DNA of 64,000 bases from Flavobacterium sp. (lineage in GTDB: Bacteria; Bacteroidota; Bacteroidia; Flavobacteriales; Flavobacteriaceae). Within the stretch, counting starts at the first letter, position 1. Every line of letters begins with the position of its first letter. A program made the translations under genes and the position numbers. The notes beneath the pieces were generated by a model that saw nothing but the letters and a program-made list of their open reading frames with translations, did no database searches and was not told where the DNA came from. Location: assembly GCF_039595935.1 (NCBI RefSeq), contig NZ_JBCNKR010000004.1:1-64000 (forward strand). Direction: 5' to 3'. Positions 34,382 through 42,231 of the stretch are shown here, piece by piece.

Positions 34382-35920
34382 TCAATCCGGTTCGTTCATG
34401 ATTTTTTCGCGGTATTTTTTACCTATTAATAACGTCAGTCTTTGTTTGTAATCGTCTAAAAGCCATTCGCGGTAGTTTTTACTACATTGGCTTAAACATT
34501 TAGCAAAACGTTTTATACGATCTTCGATGTCGTCTTCCAGCTCTTTTGAAAGTGCTTTGGCTTCCGGCAGTAATTCTGTATTATCTACACACATGGCAGC
34601 GTGTTGTTCTAATGACTTATCTAAAACAATTTTAGAACGTAAATTTTGCTTAATTGCCTGTTTGTGTTCTTCATCAACATCAAAAGTAACATCAGCTGTT
34701 TTACTGAATTTTGCTCGTAATTCAGGCGGCATGCTGTACTTGAAATACATTTCGATTTCGGTATCGTCTCTCAGGTTTTCCAAATAGAATTCTGGAGATT
34801 TAAAGATATGCTGCCAGTTTACAGGATCGCTCCATAAACCAAAACGAGCGGCATTATTACCCAAATCAATAACGGTAAACTCATCTTTCCCAGGTAATTT
34901 ACGAGATCCACGACCAATCATCTGGAAATAAAGTGTTAACGATTTTGTTGCTCTGTTTAAAATAATAGTTTCAACCGTTGGCTCATCAAAACCGGTAGTT
35001 AAGATTCCAACCGAAGTTAAAATCGCATCCGGTGTTTTCTTAAACCATTGTAAAATATCTTTACGTTCTTCAGAGCTGCTTGTGTTATCAAGGTGTCTGA
35101 TGTCGTAACCTGCTTCTCTAAAAGTATCATAAACGTATAATGAAGTATGAATACCGTTATTGAAAATCAAAGTCTTTTTACCCAAAGAACGTTCTGTGTA
35201 AGCATGAAGCAGTTTTTCCTGCATTAAAGAATTGGTATACAAATCATCAGAAGATTTTACAGTATAATCTCCGTTGATACCTACTTTTAATGAAGTCAAA
35301 CCTACATCGTAGCTGTATGTTGTTGCTCTGGCAAGGAATCCTTTGTCGATCAATGAACCAATAGTGTCTCCTACGATAAGCTCGTCGTAACTTTGGTGCA
35401 TTGGTAATTTTATATTTGAACTCAAAGGCGTTGCCGTTACTCCAAGAATAAAAGCATTTTTAAATGAGTTTAATAATTTTCTGAATGAATTATAGTGCGC
35501 CTCGTCGATAATAACCAAACCAATATTATCAAGGTGTAATTTTTCGTCGTTGATACGGTTTTTAAGCGTTTCAACCATGGCAACGAAACATGAATAATCA
35601 TTTTGGTCCGGCAGTTCTTTTACCTTACTGTTAATTATTTTATTGCTTACGCCAAAGCCCTTCAGCATTTTTGAAGTTTGTTTGCAAAGCTCGATTCGGT
35701 GTGTTAAAACAACCACTTTTTTATCGTTATTAGATAAATAACGACGAACAATTTCTGAGAATATTACTGTTTTACCACCTCCGGTTGGTAATTGATACAA
35801 TAAATGATGTTTCGAAGGAGCATTATCTAAGCGGTCAAAAATGGCATCAATATCGCCTTTTTGGTATGCATAAAGTTCTTTTTTCTCTTCTCTTTCTATT
35901 TCTAAAGTGTTTTGAGACAT
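34382..35920 (-). CDS. Superfamily 2 DEAD/DEAH helicase (ResIII-like)
   Basis: 512 residues. Walker A is LPTGGGKTVIF, the DEAH-type box is IDEAHY, motif III appears in LGVTATPL, and motif VI in QMIGRGSRKLPG. The domain layout is that of the type III restriction subunit/SSL2-like family, DNA-directed in most known members. A methyltransferase or nuclease partner is absent, so it is a lone helicase and not a restriction system. A -7 box (CAAAAATA on plus, 35941-35948) lies 20 nt upstream. Confidence 0.85.
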   Translation of the reverse strand: MSQNTLEIEREEKKELYAYQKGDIDAIFDRLDNAPSKHHLLYQLPTGGGKTVIFSEIVRRYLSNNDKKVVVLTHRIELCKQTSKMLKGFGVSNKIINSKVKELPDQNDYSCFVAMVETLKNRINDEKLHLDNIGLVIIDEAHYNSFRKLLNSFKNAFILGVTATPLSSNIKLPMHQSYDELIVGDTIGSLIDKGFLARATTYSYDVGLTSLKVGINGDYTVKSSDDLYTNSLMQEKLLHAYTERSLGKKTLIFNNGIHTSLYVYDTFREAGYDIRHLDNTSSSEERKDILQWFKKTPDAILTSVGILTTGFDEPTVETIILNRATKSLTLYFQMIGRGSRKLPGKDEFTVIDLGNNAARFGLWSDPVNWQHIFKSPEFYLENLRDDTEIEMYFKYSMPPELRAKFSKTADVTFDVDEEHKQAIKQNLRSKIVLDKSLEQHAAMCVDNTELLPEAKALSKELEDDIEDRIKRFAKCLSQCSKNYREWLLDDYKQRLTLLIGKKYREKIMNEPD

Positions 35921-36029
35921 TGTTTATTTTTGGATTTTTGCAAAAATACATCTAAAAAACAGTTATTCATCTTATTTTAACCTAAAATAAATGTTTTTTT
36001 TAAACTAAGATTTTTTATAGGAAGTGTTT

Positions 36030-36563
36030 TTATAAGTCGATTTTCTCCAGAATTGCTTCAAAATCATACCTGTTTTTCCATTTTTGCTGCAAAGTCTGCT
36101 GGTAAACTGCCTCAATTCTTGCTTTAAATTCAGTCAAAATTCCGTTAGAAATCACAAAATTTACAGCTTGTTCAAACGAATTAAATATACTTTTGTAAAA
36201 CAATTCCTGTTTAATTAAATTATTTGACGAATACGTTTGCGCAATTTCGATATTGTAAAGCATCAAATCGGCAATAATAAATGAATCTACACCCAGAGAA
36301 ATAAAATGTTTGATGATTTTTTGAGCAACAGAACGACGCATTTTTGCTCTCGGACGCCATTTTGCATTCGGCTTTTTTACCGGAAAATATTCATGCGAAA
36401 TTTTAACCTTCGATTCCTGTAAAAGTTTGTCTTCTTTTGGGTTAAAAACAAAATCATAATACACCTTTACCGGACTGAATTTTTCGTAGAGTTCGATAAG
36501 CTGTTCTTCGAGTTGTTCTTTACTCAGTTCGGCTAAATATTTTTTTAAATCGCGTTTACTCAT
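36030..36563 (-). CDS. DUF6155 family protein
   Basis: 177 residues from MSKRDLKKYL; an ATG two codons upstream (36569) is less likely because the -7 box at 36582-36589 leaves little leader. The start KRDLKKYLAELSKEQLEEQLIELYEKF and the helical rest match a small cytoplasmic family often found near helicase genes, which I recall as DUF6155. It is basic and helical, with no catalytic motif. A nucleic-acid or regulatory role is only a guess. Confidence 0.65.
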   Translation of the reverse strand: MSKRDLKKYLAELSKEQLEEQLIELYEKFSPVKVYYDFVFNPKEDKLLQESKVKISHEYFPVKKPNAKWRPRAKMRRSVAQKIIKHFISLGVDSFIIADLMLYNIEIAQTYSSNNLIKQELFYKSIFNSFEQAVNFVISNGILTEFKARIEAVYQQTLQQKWKNRYDFEAILEKIDL

Positions 36564-36581
36564 TATCAAAGTTTAAGATTA

Positions 36582-36589
36582 CAAAAGTA
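36582..36589 (-). promoter_or_regulatory. -7 box of the DUF6155 gene
   Basis: Reads TACTTTTG on the minus strand, fitting TAnnTTTG, 19 nt before the 36563 start. Confidence 0.5.
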
Positions 36590-36632
36590 AATTACTTTAA
36601 GGACACATAACTCAAAAACCAACCATAATACT

Positions 36633-36640
36633 TAATTTTG
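36633..36640 (+). promoter_or_regulatory. -7 box of the DUF3817/MscS operon
   Basis: TAATTTTG fits TAnnTTTG, 27 nt before the ATG at 36667. Confidence 0.45.
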
Positions 36641-36666
36641 CTAATAATCTCAAAAAAATATATTAC

Positions 36667-36960
36667 ATGCTTAAGATTTTTAAAGTTACTGCTATTTTAG
36701 AAGGAATCTCTTATTTAGTTTTATTTGCCAATATGTTAATCATTAAAACTAACAATCCTGAACTTTACCATACCTTATTAAAACCATTAGGAATGACTCA
36801 CGGAATTCTGTTTATTGGTTATATCATTTTAGCTTTTTTATTAAAAAAATCTCAAAACTGGGATTTAAAAACTTTTGCTATTATACTAATCGCTTCTCTT
36901 ATTCCGTTTGGAACCTTTTACATAGAGAAAAAATATTTAGAAAATAAAGCAAATGCATAA
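36667..36960 (+). CDS. DUF3817 family integral membrane protein
   Basis: 97 residues with three hydrophobic helices. The pattern FKVTAILEGISYLVLF at the start, HGILFIGYIILAFLL in the middle and FGTFYIEKK at the end is that of DUF3817, a small inner-membrane family of unknown role. It overlaps the mechanosensitive-channel gene by 8 nt, so the two are translated together. The partner suggests a role in membrane stress, which is inference. Confidence 0.8.
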   Translation: MLKIFKVTAILEGISYLVLFANMLIIKTNNPELYHTLLKPLGMTHGILFIGYIILAFLLKKSQNWDLKTFAIILIASLIPFGTFYIEKKYLENKANA

Positions 36961-38212
36961 ACTTTTGGATAAAATATTCAATTTTTTATACCCTATTTTT
37001 AGAGATTGGGGTATGAGTCGCAATTTTGCGTCATACATCAGTCTTATCTTTAATATTGCCATAATGCTGGTTCTGGCTTATGGAATTTATTATATCGCCA
37101 AGTTTGTTTTGGTAACGCTTACGGCGATTTTTGCCCAGCGTACTAAAACAAAATTTGATGATTATTTAATTCACAACAAAACCACAAAATACACCGCCTA
37201 TTTAATTCCGTTTTTCTTTATTTATAAAGCAGTTCCTATTATTCTGGACAAATATGAATACTGGGAATTACTTTTTGGAAAAATCGTGGGTATATATATC
37301 GTTCTGATTAGTTTATGGATTATCCGAACGATTTTTAATGCTTTACGGGATTATCTAAAGCAAAAACCGGAATACAGCGACAAACCAATCGACAGTTTCG
37401 TTCAGGTTATTATGATTGTGCTTTGGATTTTTGGGGTTGCGATGATTATTTCGACTTTATTCGGAATAAAGCAAGGTGAATTGTTAACCATTTTAGGAAC
37501 TCTTTCGGCAATTATTATCCTGATTTTCAGAGATACTATTCTGGGATTTGTTTCGAGCGTTCAGGTTGCCATTAACGATATGGTTCGAATTGGTGACTGG
37601 ATTACGATGGATAAATTTGGTGCCGATGGTGATGTAATTGAAATTAATCTAACAACAGTTAAAGTTCGAAATTTTGATAATACCATTACGACAATTCCAA
37701 CTTATGCTCTAAGCTCTGATTCTTTTCAGAACTGGCGCGGCATGCAGAAATCTGACGGAAGACGTATTAAAAGACACGTTTTAATAAAAAGCAGCAGTAT
37801 TCGTTTTCTTAACAATGACGATTTGAATCATATGAAAGGAATTCAGCTTATTACTTCTTATATAGAAACGCGTCAGGCCGAAATTGAAAAGTACAACAGC
37901 CTTAGAGGAATTGATAAATCATTACTGCTTAACGGACGTAATATGACCAATTTAGGAATGTTCCGAAAATATATCATGCAGTATTTGTTAGACCATCCGG
38001 GATTGAATAAAAATATGCATATTATGTGTCGTCAGCTGCAGTCTACAGCACACGGAGTTCCGTTAGAAATTTATGTTTTTTCAAGTGATAAACGCTGGGC
38101 TAATTACGAATATATCATGTCGGATATTTTTGATCATGTTATGGCCTCGGTAATATATTTTGATCTCGAAATTTTTGAACTTCCTTCGCAGATCGGAAGA
38201 TTGGATAGGTAG
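36953..38212 (+). CDS. Mechanosensitive ion channel (MscS family)
   Basis: 419 residues. Four or five membrane helices cover residues 25-190, followed by the MscS beta and alpha/beta cytoplasmic domains. The pore helix region reads GELLTILGTLSAIIILIFRDTILGFVSSVQVAINDMVRIGDWI, and the next segment VKVRNFDNTITTIPTYALSS is the conserved MscS middle domain. It is the longer YbdG-like type. It opens on membrane tension in osmotic downshock. The start overlaps the preceding stop (ATGCATAA). Confidence 0.9.
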   Translation: MHKLLDKIFNFLYPIFRDWGMSRNFASYISLIFNIAIMLVLAYGIYYIAKFVLVTLTAIFAQRTKTKFDDYLIHNKTTKYTAYLIPFFFIYKAVPIILDKYEYWELLFGKIVGIYIVLISLWIIRTIFNALRDYLKQKPEYSDKPIDSFVQVIMIVLWIFGVAMIISTLFGIKQGELLTILGTLSAIIILIFRDTILGFVSSVQVAINDMVRIGDWITMDKFGADGDVIEINLTTVKVRNFDNTITTIPTYALSSDSFQNWRGMQKSDGRRIKRHVLIKSSSIRFLNNDDLNHMKGIQLITSYIETRQAEIEKYNSLRGIDKSLLLNGRNMTNLGMFRKYIMQYLLDHPGLNKNMHIMCRQLQSTAHGVPLEIYVFSSDKRWANYEYIMSDIFDHVMASVIYFDLEIFELPSQIGRLDR

Positions 38213-38247
38213 TTTTTTAGTTTCAGGTTTCAAGTTGTTGAAGTGTG

Positions 38248-38393
38248 TTTAACCGCAAAGAGCGCTAAGGTTTACGCAAGGTTCGCAAAGTTTTTTTACA
38301 AAGCTTTGCGAACTTTTCGTTTTATATTAAAACCTCACAAATAAAATATCTTAGTGTTCTTTATGTAAACCTTTGCGCTCTTTACGGTTTAAA
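38248..38393. repeat. Nested inverted repeats, about 28-bp outer arms
   Basis: Outer arms 38248-38275 and 38365-38393 (starting TTTAACCGCAAAGAGCGCTA) are near-perfect complements. Inside them, 38281-38290 (GTTCGCAAAG) pairs with 38304-38313. The same GCAAAG-type words recur at about 46017-46080, so it is a dispersed family. It lies between the convergent channel and lipoprotein genes. Confidence 0.75.
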
Positions 38394-38415
38394 TTAAGCG
38401 TAACGCAAATAAAAA

Positions 38416-38844
38416 CTATTTCTTCACTTTTACAAAAACAAACTTCGGATCTTTATAATTCAATGTTCCCGGAATAAAACACGGCAGGCTCATGTAGGTT
38501 CCAACTACGCCGTTTCCTAAAATCAGTTTGTCATCTTTTTTTAGCAAAGCTAAAGGGATTCTTTTCCAGCTTCCACCATTAGAAATATAATGAAAATCGC
38601 CTCTCAAAGTATCTTTCTTTATATCCCCTCTTACATCACCGGAATCTTTTCCAACTCCATAATACGATATTTCATAACGTCCATAGAAACGTTTATCGTT
38701 TATGTTGATGTCTAAAATTGCAGTGTCTTTATTGTTTACGGCGCGATATAAAATGCGATTGTATTTGTCTTTTTCTTCTTTAGAATTACAGGAAACAACT
38801 ACAGTTAAAATTAAAAAAGAGAAAAGAATAGATTTTAAGTTCAT
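38416..38844 (-). CDS. Lipoprotein of unknown function
   Basis: 142 residues. The signal peptide MNLKSILFSFLILTVVVSC ends in a lipobox with Cys19 as the lipidated residue, followed by an Asn/Ser/Lys/Glu linker. The mature part is beta-rich, with NDKRFYGRYEISYYGVGKDSGDVRGDI. It is probably on the outer membrane or in the periplasm. A signal +2 Asn and charged linker do not give the sorting fate with certainty. It may be co-transcribed with the small membrane gene at 38869. Confidence 0.75.
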   Translation of the reverse strand: MNLKSILFSFLILTVVVSCNSKEEKDKYNRILYRAVNNKDTAILDININDKRFYGRYEISYYGVGKDSGDVRGDIKKDTLRGDFHYISNGGSWKRIPLALLKKDDKLILGNGVVGTYMSLPCFIPGTLNYKDPKFVFVKVKK

Positions 38845-38868
38845 TTAAAAAGTATTGTAAAATGTATT

Positions 38869-39048
38869 TTATTGTCTCGTTTTAATCAATTGGAATATTT
38901 GAACCAAAAGAACGCCAAATAAAACGCCAATAGCAAAAATAGAAAGGAAATCGACATTACGAATATTCGCAGCAGAATTGTTTCTAAAATAATTTCCGGA
39001 AGCAATAATCAAAAGAATAACCGTCAGTATAATTGATTTGTTTTTCAT
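38869..39048 (-). CDS. Small two-helix membrane protein (59 aa)
   Basis: 59 residues: helix one at residues 5-17 (SIILTVILLIIAS), a polar loop, and helix two at about 35-54 (LSIFAIGVLFGVLLVQIFQL), with a basic end (IKTRQ). It starts 24 nt upstream of the lipoprotein gene on the same strand. Found by reading the gap; both ATG and stop are clear. Function unknown. Confidence 0.6.
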   Translation of the reverse strand: MKNKSIILTVILLIIASGNYFRNNSAANIRNVDFLSIFAIGVLFGVLLVQIFQLIKTRQ

Positions 39049-39127
39049 AATGTTGATTTTTAGTGAATTAAATTTTAATAAATGTATAAAAATTATTAAA
39101 AGATTTTTCTAAATTTAAAGAAAAAAC

Positions 39128-39535
39128 ATGGCAGATAGAGATACTTTTTTAAGAGAATTCAGAGGCGAAACTTTAGGAACCGTAAGTGCTCAATCTTCTT
39201 CGGATGAGATCTTTCAAAATCAAACGATTAGGCCTATATTAAAACTTCAAAACGATTTGTTTATTGCTGTTTTTATAAATTACGTAAACAAAAATAAACC
39301 CGACTTTTTTTCTTATTCTGTAGAGAAGAAATTAATGGCTATCGAAAATTCCATTCAAAAAGATATTAAATTCAGAAATTCCCTAAAAGGAATTGTAATG
39401 GCGCTTTTTACGCTTGAAGAGTACGAAACCTATATTCAGAATTCTTCAAGTTTAAATAAACGAATGATGAATTTATTGATTGAGCGATTGAAAAGTCAGG
39501 TGCAGTTGTTTGAAGTGGAATCGGATTCGAAGTGA
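39128..39535 (+). CDS. Conserved small cytoplasmic protein, unknown
   Basis: 135 residues, helical, with no signal peptide. A conserved-looking core is FQNQTIRPILKLQNDLFIAVFINYVNKNKPDFF followed by KKLMAIENSIQKDIKFRNSLKGIVMALFTLEEYETYI. I recall homologues being annotated as glyoxalase in flavobacteria, but no glyoxalase metal site or fold pattern is visible, so that name is not supported. The next gene follows after 24 nt. Confidence 0.65.
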   Translation: MADRDTFLREFRGETLGTVSAQSSSDEIFQNQTIRPILKLQNDLFIAVFINYVNKNKPDFFSYSVEKKLMAIENSIQKDIKFRNSLKGIVMALFTLEEYETYIQNSSSLNKRMMNLLIERLKSQVQLFEVESDSK

Positions 39536-39559
39536 AATATTTTTTCAAAGATAAAATAG

Positions 39560-40435
39560 ATGAATAATATATCATGGAGACACCATTACCTACCTGTTTT
39601 TTATTTAAAAGGTTTTACTAAAGAATCTGGGAAATTAAAAATTTATAATGTTAATGATAAACGGTTTATTCAAAATGGAAAAGAATTCTCTCCTGAATCA
39701 TATTTTTTTGAGAAAAATGCTAATACTTTAGAATTTGGAGATCAAAGCATTGATGTTTTGGAAACTGAATATTATGCATATTTTGATGATAAGATTTCAA
39801 AATTGATTGCAAAAATCAATGCATCTGATCATAATACTCGTTATGATGTTAATGAAGATGATATGCCTATTCTTAATCATTTTGTTAGTTTAATGTATTG
39901 GCGTCTTCCTCATCGAGAAAAAGAACTAAAATCTATAATTTCAGAAAATGATTTAAAAAGTTTAGGAATCTCAATTCCAAATATTGGTATTGATAATACA
40001 ATTTTAGAAGAGAAATTTAAAAATAGTACTGAGTTTTTAAAGAGTTTTAAATACTATAATTCTCTATTGGATACAATTCGAGGGATTAATTGTAACACAC
40101 CTTTTTCAATAATTGAAACTCATGAAAATTTCCCTTATTTATCTTCTGATAATCCTGTAATTTTTGAAAAAAAATTTCGTCCAAAAGTTTTCGAAGATGA
40201 CTATTTATTCCCTTTGTCAGGAAATAGGCTTTTTGTAAAAGGAAAAAGAAAAAAGGATTTCCCACCATATTTAAGAATGCTTGTTGATACATTAGTTTAT
40301 AAGCAAGCCATAAAATATGTTAGTTGTACTGATGAAAATTATATTGGAATGCTAGATATGGTATTTGAAAGACATGATAGTATAGAGAAATTAAAATCTT
40401 ATGTTTTCAATATAATAAATGATTTAAACGAATAG
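39560..40435 (+). CDS. DUF4238 family protein
   Basis: 291 residues. The start SWRHHYLPVFYLKGFT matches the HHYxPxFYLKxF hallmark of DUF4238, a widespread family of unknown role. The rest is helical with a conserved-looking PFSIIETHENFPYLSSDNPVIFEK and a C-terminal LFPLSGNRLF. No signal peptide. It is more A/T-rich than its neighbours, which hints at transfer, and sits one base before a Crp-type regulator gene. Confidence 0.75.
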   Translation: MNNISWRHHYLPVFYLKGFTKESGKLKIYNVNDKRFIQNGKEFSPESYFFEKNANTLEFGDQSIDVLETEYYAYFDDKISKLIAKINASDHNTRYDVNEDDMPILNHFVSLMYWRLPHREKELKSIISENDLKSLGISIPNIGIDNTILEEKFKNSTEFLKSFKYYNSLLDTIRGINCNTPFSIIETHENFPYLSSDNPVIFEKKFRPKVFEDDYLFPLSGNRLFVKGKRKKDFPPYLRMLVDTLVYKQAIKYVSCTDENYIGMLDMVFERHDSIEKLKSYVFNIINDLNE

Positions 40436-40436
40436 T

Positions 40437-41012
40437 ATGTTTAACCAATTCCGAAATAAATTTCCATTATCAGATGAAAAATGGAATGAATATACAGGTT
40501 ATTTTAACCGTATTGAAGTTCCGGCTAAAACAGTTTTGATAGAAGAAGGCGAAATTTCTAAAAAGCTTTTTATTATCGAAAAAGGCTGTATCAGAGTTTG
40601 GTTTAATAATAACGGAAAAGATTTGACTTCACAGTTTTTCTTCGAAAATCAAAGCGTTGCTTCTATCGAAAGTTTTATTAAAAAATTTCCCAGTCCGGTT
40701 GTGGTAGAAACAATCGAACCTTCTATCTTATGGTGGATTCATAAAAAAGATGTCGATATAATTCTGGAAGAAATAAAGGAAATTCCGGAACTTCGAGACC
40801 GATTAATCAATATGCTTTTTCAGCGAACATTTGATTATATGAAACACTTTTTTTCTTTCATAAAAGACTCCCCTGCTCAGCGTTACCTTAATTTAATTGA
40901 AGAAAAACCTCAAATCGTTCAAAGAGTTCCACAGCATTATATTGCTTCGTATCTTGGTGTGAGTACAGTACATTTAAGCCGAATTAAAAGTAAATTATTG
41001 CACGAAAAATAA
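40437..41012 (+). CDS. Crp/Fnr family transcriptional regulator
   Basis: 191 residues. The N-terminal cNMP-like beta roll (about 15-110) includes LIEEGEISKKLFIIEKGCIRVWF, with no clear cyclic-nucleotide phosphate-binding RSE motif, so the ligand is unknown. The C-terminal winged HTH is in PQHYIASYLGVSTVHLSRIKSK (about 164-185). No Cys cluster as in Fnr is seen. The next gene is a quinone oxidoreductase-type enzyme 78 nt downstream, a probable target. Confidence 0.85.
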   Translation: MFNQFRNKFPLSDEKWNEYTGYFNRIEVPAKTVLIEEGEISKKLFIIEKGCIRVWFNNNGKDLTSQFFFENQSVASIESFIKKFPSPVVVETIEPSILWWIHKKDVDIILEEIKEIPELRDRLINMLFQRTFDYMKHFFSFIKDSPAQRYLNLIEEKPQIVQRVPQHYIASYLGVSTVHLSRIKSKLLHEK

Positions 41013-41090
41013 TCAAACTGCATTTGATAACAAATGTTATCGTCTGCCCGTAAACGGCGTTCTAATTTTGCTTCATAAAATTTAATATTT

Positions 41091-42071
41091 ATGAAAATTA
41101 TGAAAGCAGCAGTAGTTTATAAAAAAGGTGAATCACCAAAATATGCAGAATTCCAAGAACCAATTTCTACTAATGAAAATGAAGTTTTAATTTCGGTTCA
41201 GGCCGTTGCCATTACCAATCTCGATAAAGGAATTGCAAGCGGAGATCATTATTCTTCTGAAAATGAAAATCAAAACGGATTTATTGTAGGCAGTGACGGA
41301 GTTGGATTGCTTGAAGATGGAACTTTAGTCTATGCTCGTGGTATTTCGGGAACAATTGCAGAGAAAGCGTTAGTTGAGAAAAACAGAATGGTAAAATTGC
41401 CCGTTAATATTGACAGCGCTGTGGCGGCGGCATTGCCTAATGCAGTGGCAGGATCAGCAATGGCACTTCGTTTTAGAGCCAAAATACAATCCGGAGAAAC
41501 TGTTTTAATAAATGGGGCAACAGGATTTACAGGGCAAATGGCTATTCAGGTTGCGAAACATTACGGTGCTAAAAAAATAATCGTTACCGGAAGAAATGAA
41601 AAAACGCTTCAAAGTCTTCTGGAATTGGGTGCTGATGAAATAGTTTCTTTAAAGCATAATGATGAATCGTTTGTTTCCCAATTAAAAGGAATTCACCAAA
41701 ACACGCCTATTGATATTGTTATAGATTATTTATGGGGTCATTCGGCAGAATTAATTCTTTCTGTTTTAAAAGGTAACGGAAATTTTACACCTAAAACACG
41801 TTATGTTTCTGTTGGCTCTATGTCTGGAGATACAATTCAGCTATCGGCTCAAATCCTGCGAAGCGTTGATTTACAATTATCAGGTTCTGGTTTAGGAAGC
41901 TGGACAAAAGACGAAGTGAAATTGTTATTTTCTGAAATACTTCCAGAAATGTTTCTTCTGGCTTCTCAAAATAAATTAAAAGTAAATATCGAAAAAGTAA
42001 ATTTAGTCGATATTGAAAAAATGTGGAATGCAGAAGTTCCGGATGGAAAACGATTAGTTGTGATAATTTAA
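41091..42071 (+). CDS. Quinone oxidoreductase-like zinc-type dehydrogenase (MDR family)
   Basis: 326 residues. The medium-chain dehydrogenase layout is clear: a GroES-like N-terminal half and a Rossmann half with GATGFTGQMAIQVAKHYGAKKIIVTGR. The catalytic zinc Cys/His set of alcohol dehydrogenases is absent, so it is of the zinc-free quinone reductase branch that uses NADPH. An ATG at 41100 is an equally good start. It follows a Crp-type regulator. Confidence 0.85.
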   Translation: MKIMKAAVVYKKGESPKYAEFQEPISTNENEVLISVQAVAITNLDKGIASGDHYSSENENQNGFIVGSDGVGLLEDGTLVYARGISGTIAEKALVEKNRMVKLPVNIDSAVAAALPNAVAGSAMALRFRAKIQSGETVLINGATGFTGQMAIQVAKHYGAKKIIVTGRNEKTLQSLLELGADEIVSLKHNDESFVSQLKGIHQNTPIDIVIDYLWGHSAELILSVLKGNGNFTPKTRYVSVGSMSGDTIQLSAQILRSVDLQLSGSGLGSWTKDEVKLLFSEILPEMFLLASQNKLKVNIEKVNLVDIEKMWNAEVPDGKRLVVII

Positions 42072-42075
42072 TTGT

Positions 42076-42216
42076 TTTAAACACATAGAAGCATAGATTA
42101 TATTTCTATATATAAGAATACTAAAAGAAACTAGTTTCTAGCACATAGCTATGTGTGTTTATAAAAAGTGAAACGCCTTTTACGGTTTCTAAAAACTATG
42201 TTTCTATGTGTTTAAA
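42076..42216. repeat. 21-bp inverted repeat with inner palindrome
   Basis: Arms 42076-42096 (TTTAAACACATAGAAGCATA) and 42196-42216 match at 20 of 21 positions. The spacer holds a smaller palindrome with CACATAGCTATGTG near 42140-42153. Located between convergent genes. Confidence 0.75.
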
Positions 42217-42231
42217 TATATTTATTTTGTA

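Noticed and set aside
34382..36563. Restriction-modification system around the ResIII-like helicase
   Set aside because: No methyltransferase, specificity or nuclease gene is near; the neighbours are a DEAD-box helicase and a DUF6155 protein.
39128..39535. Glyoxalase name for the 135-residue protein
   Set aside because: No VOC repeat or metal ligand pattern is visible; the name would be inherited annotation only.
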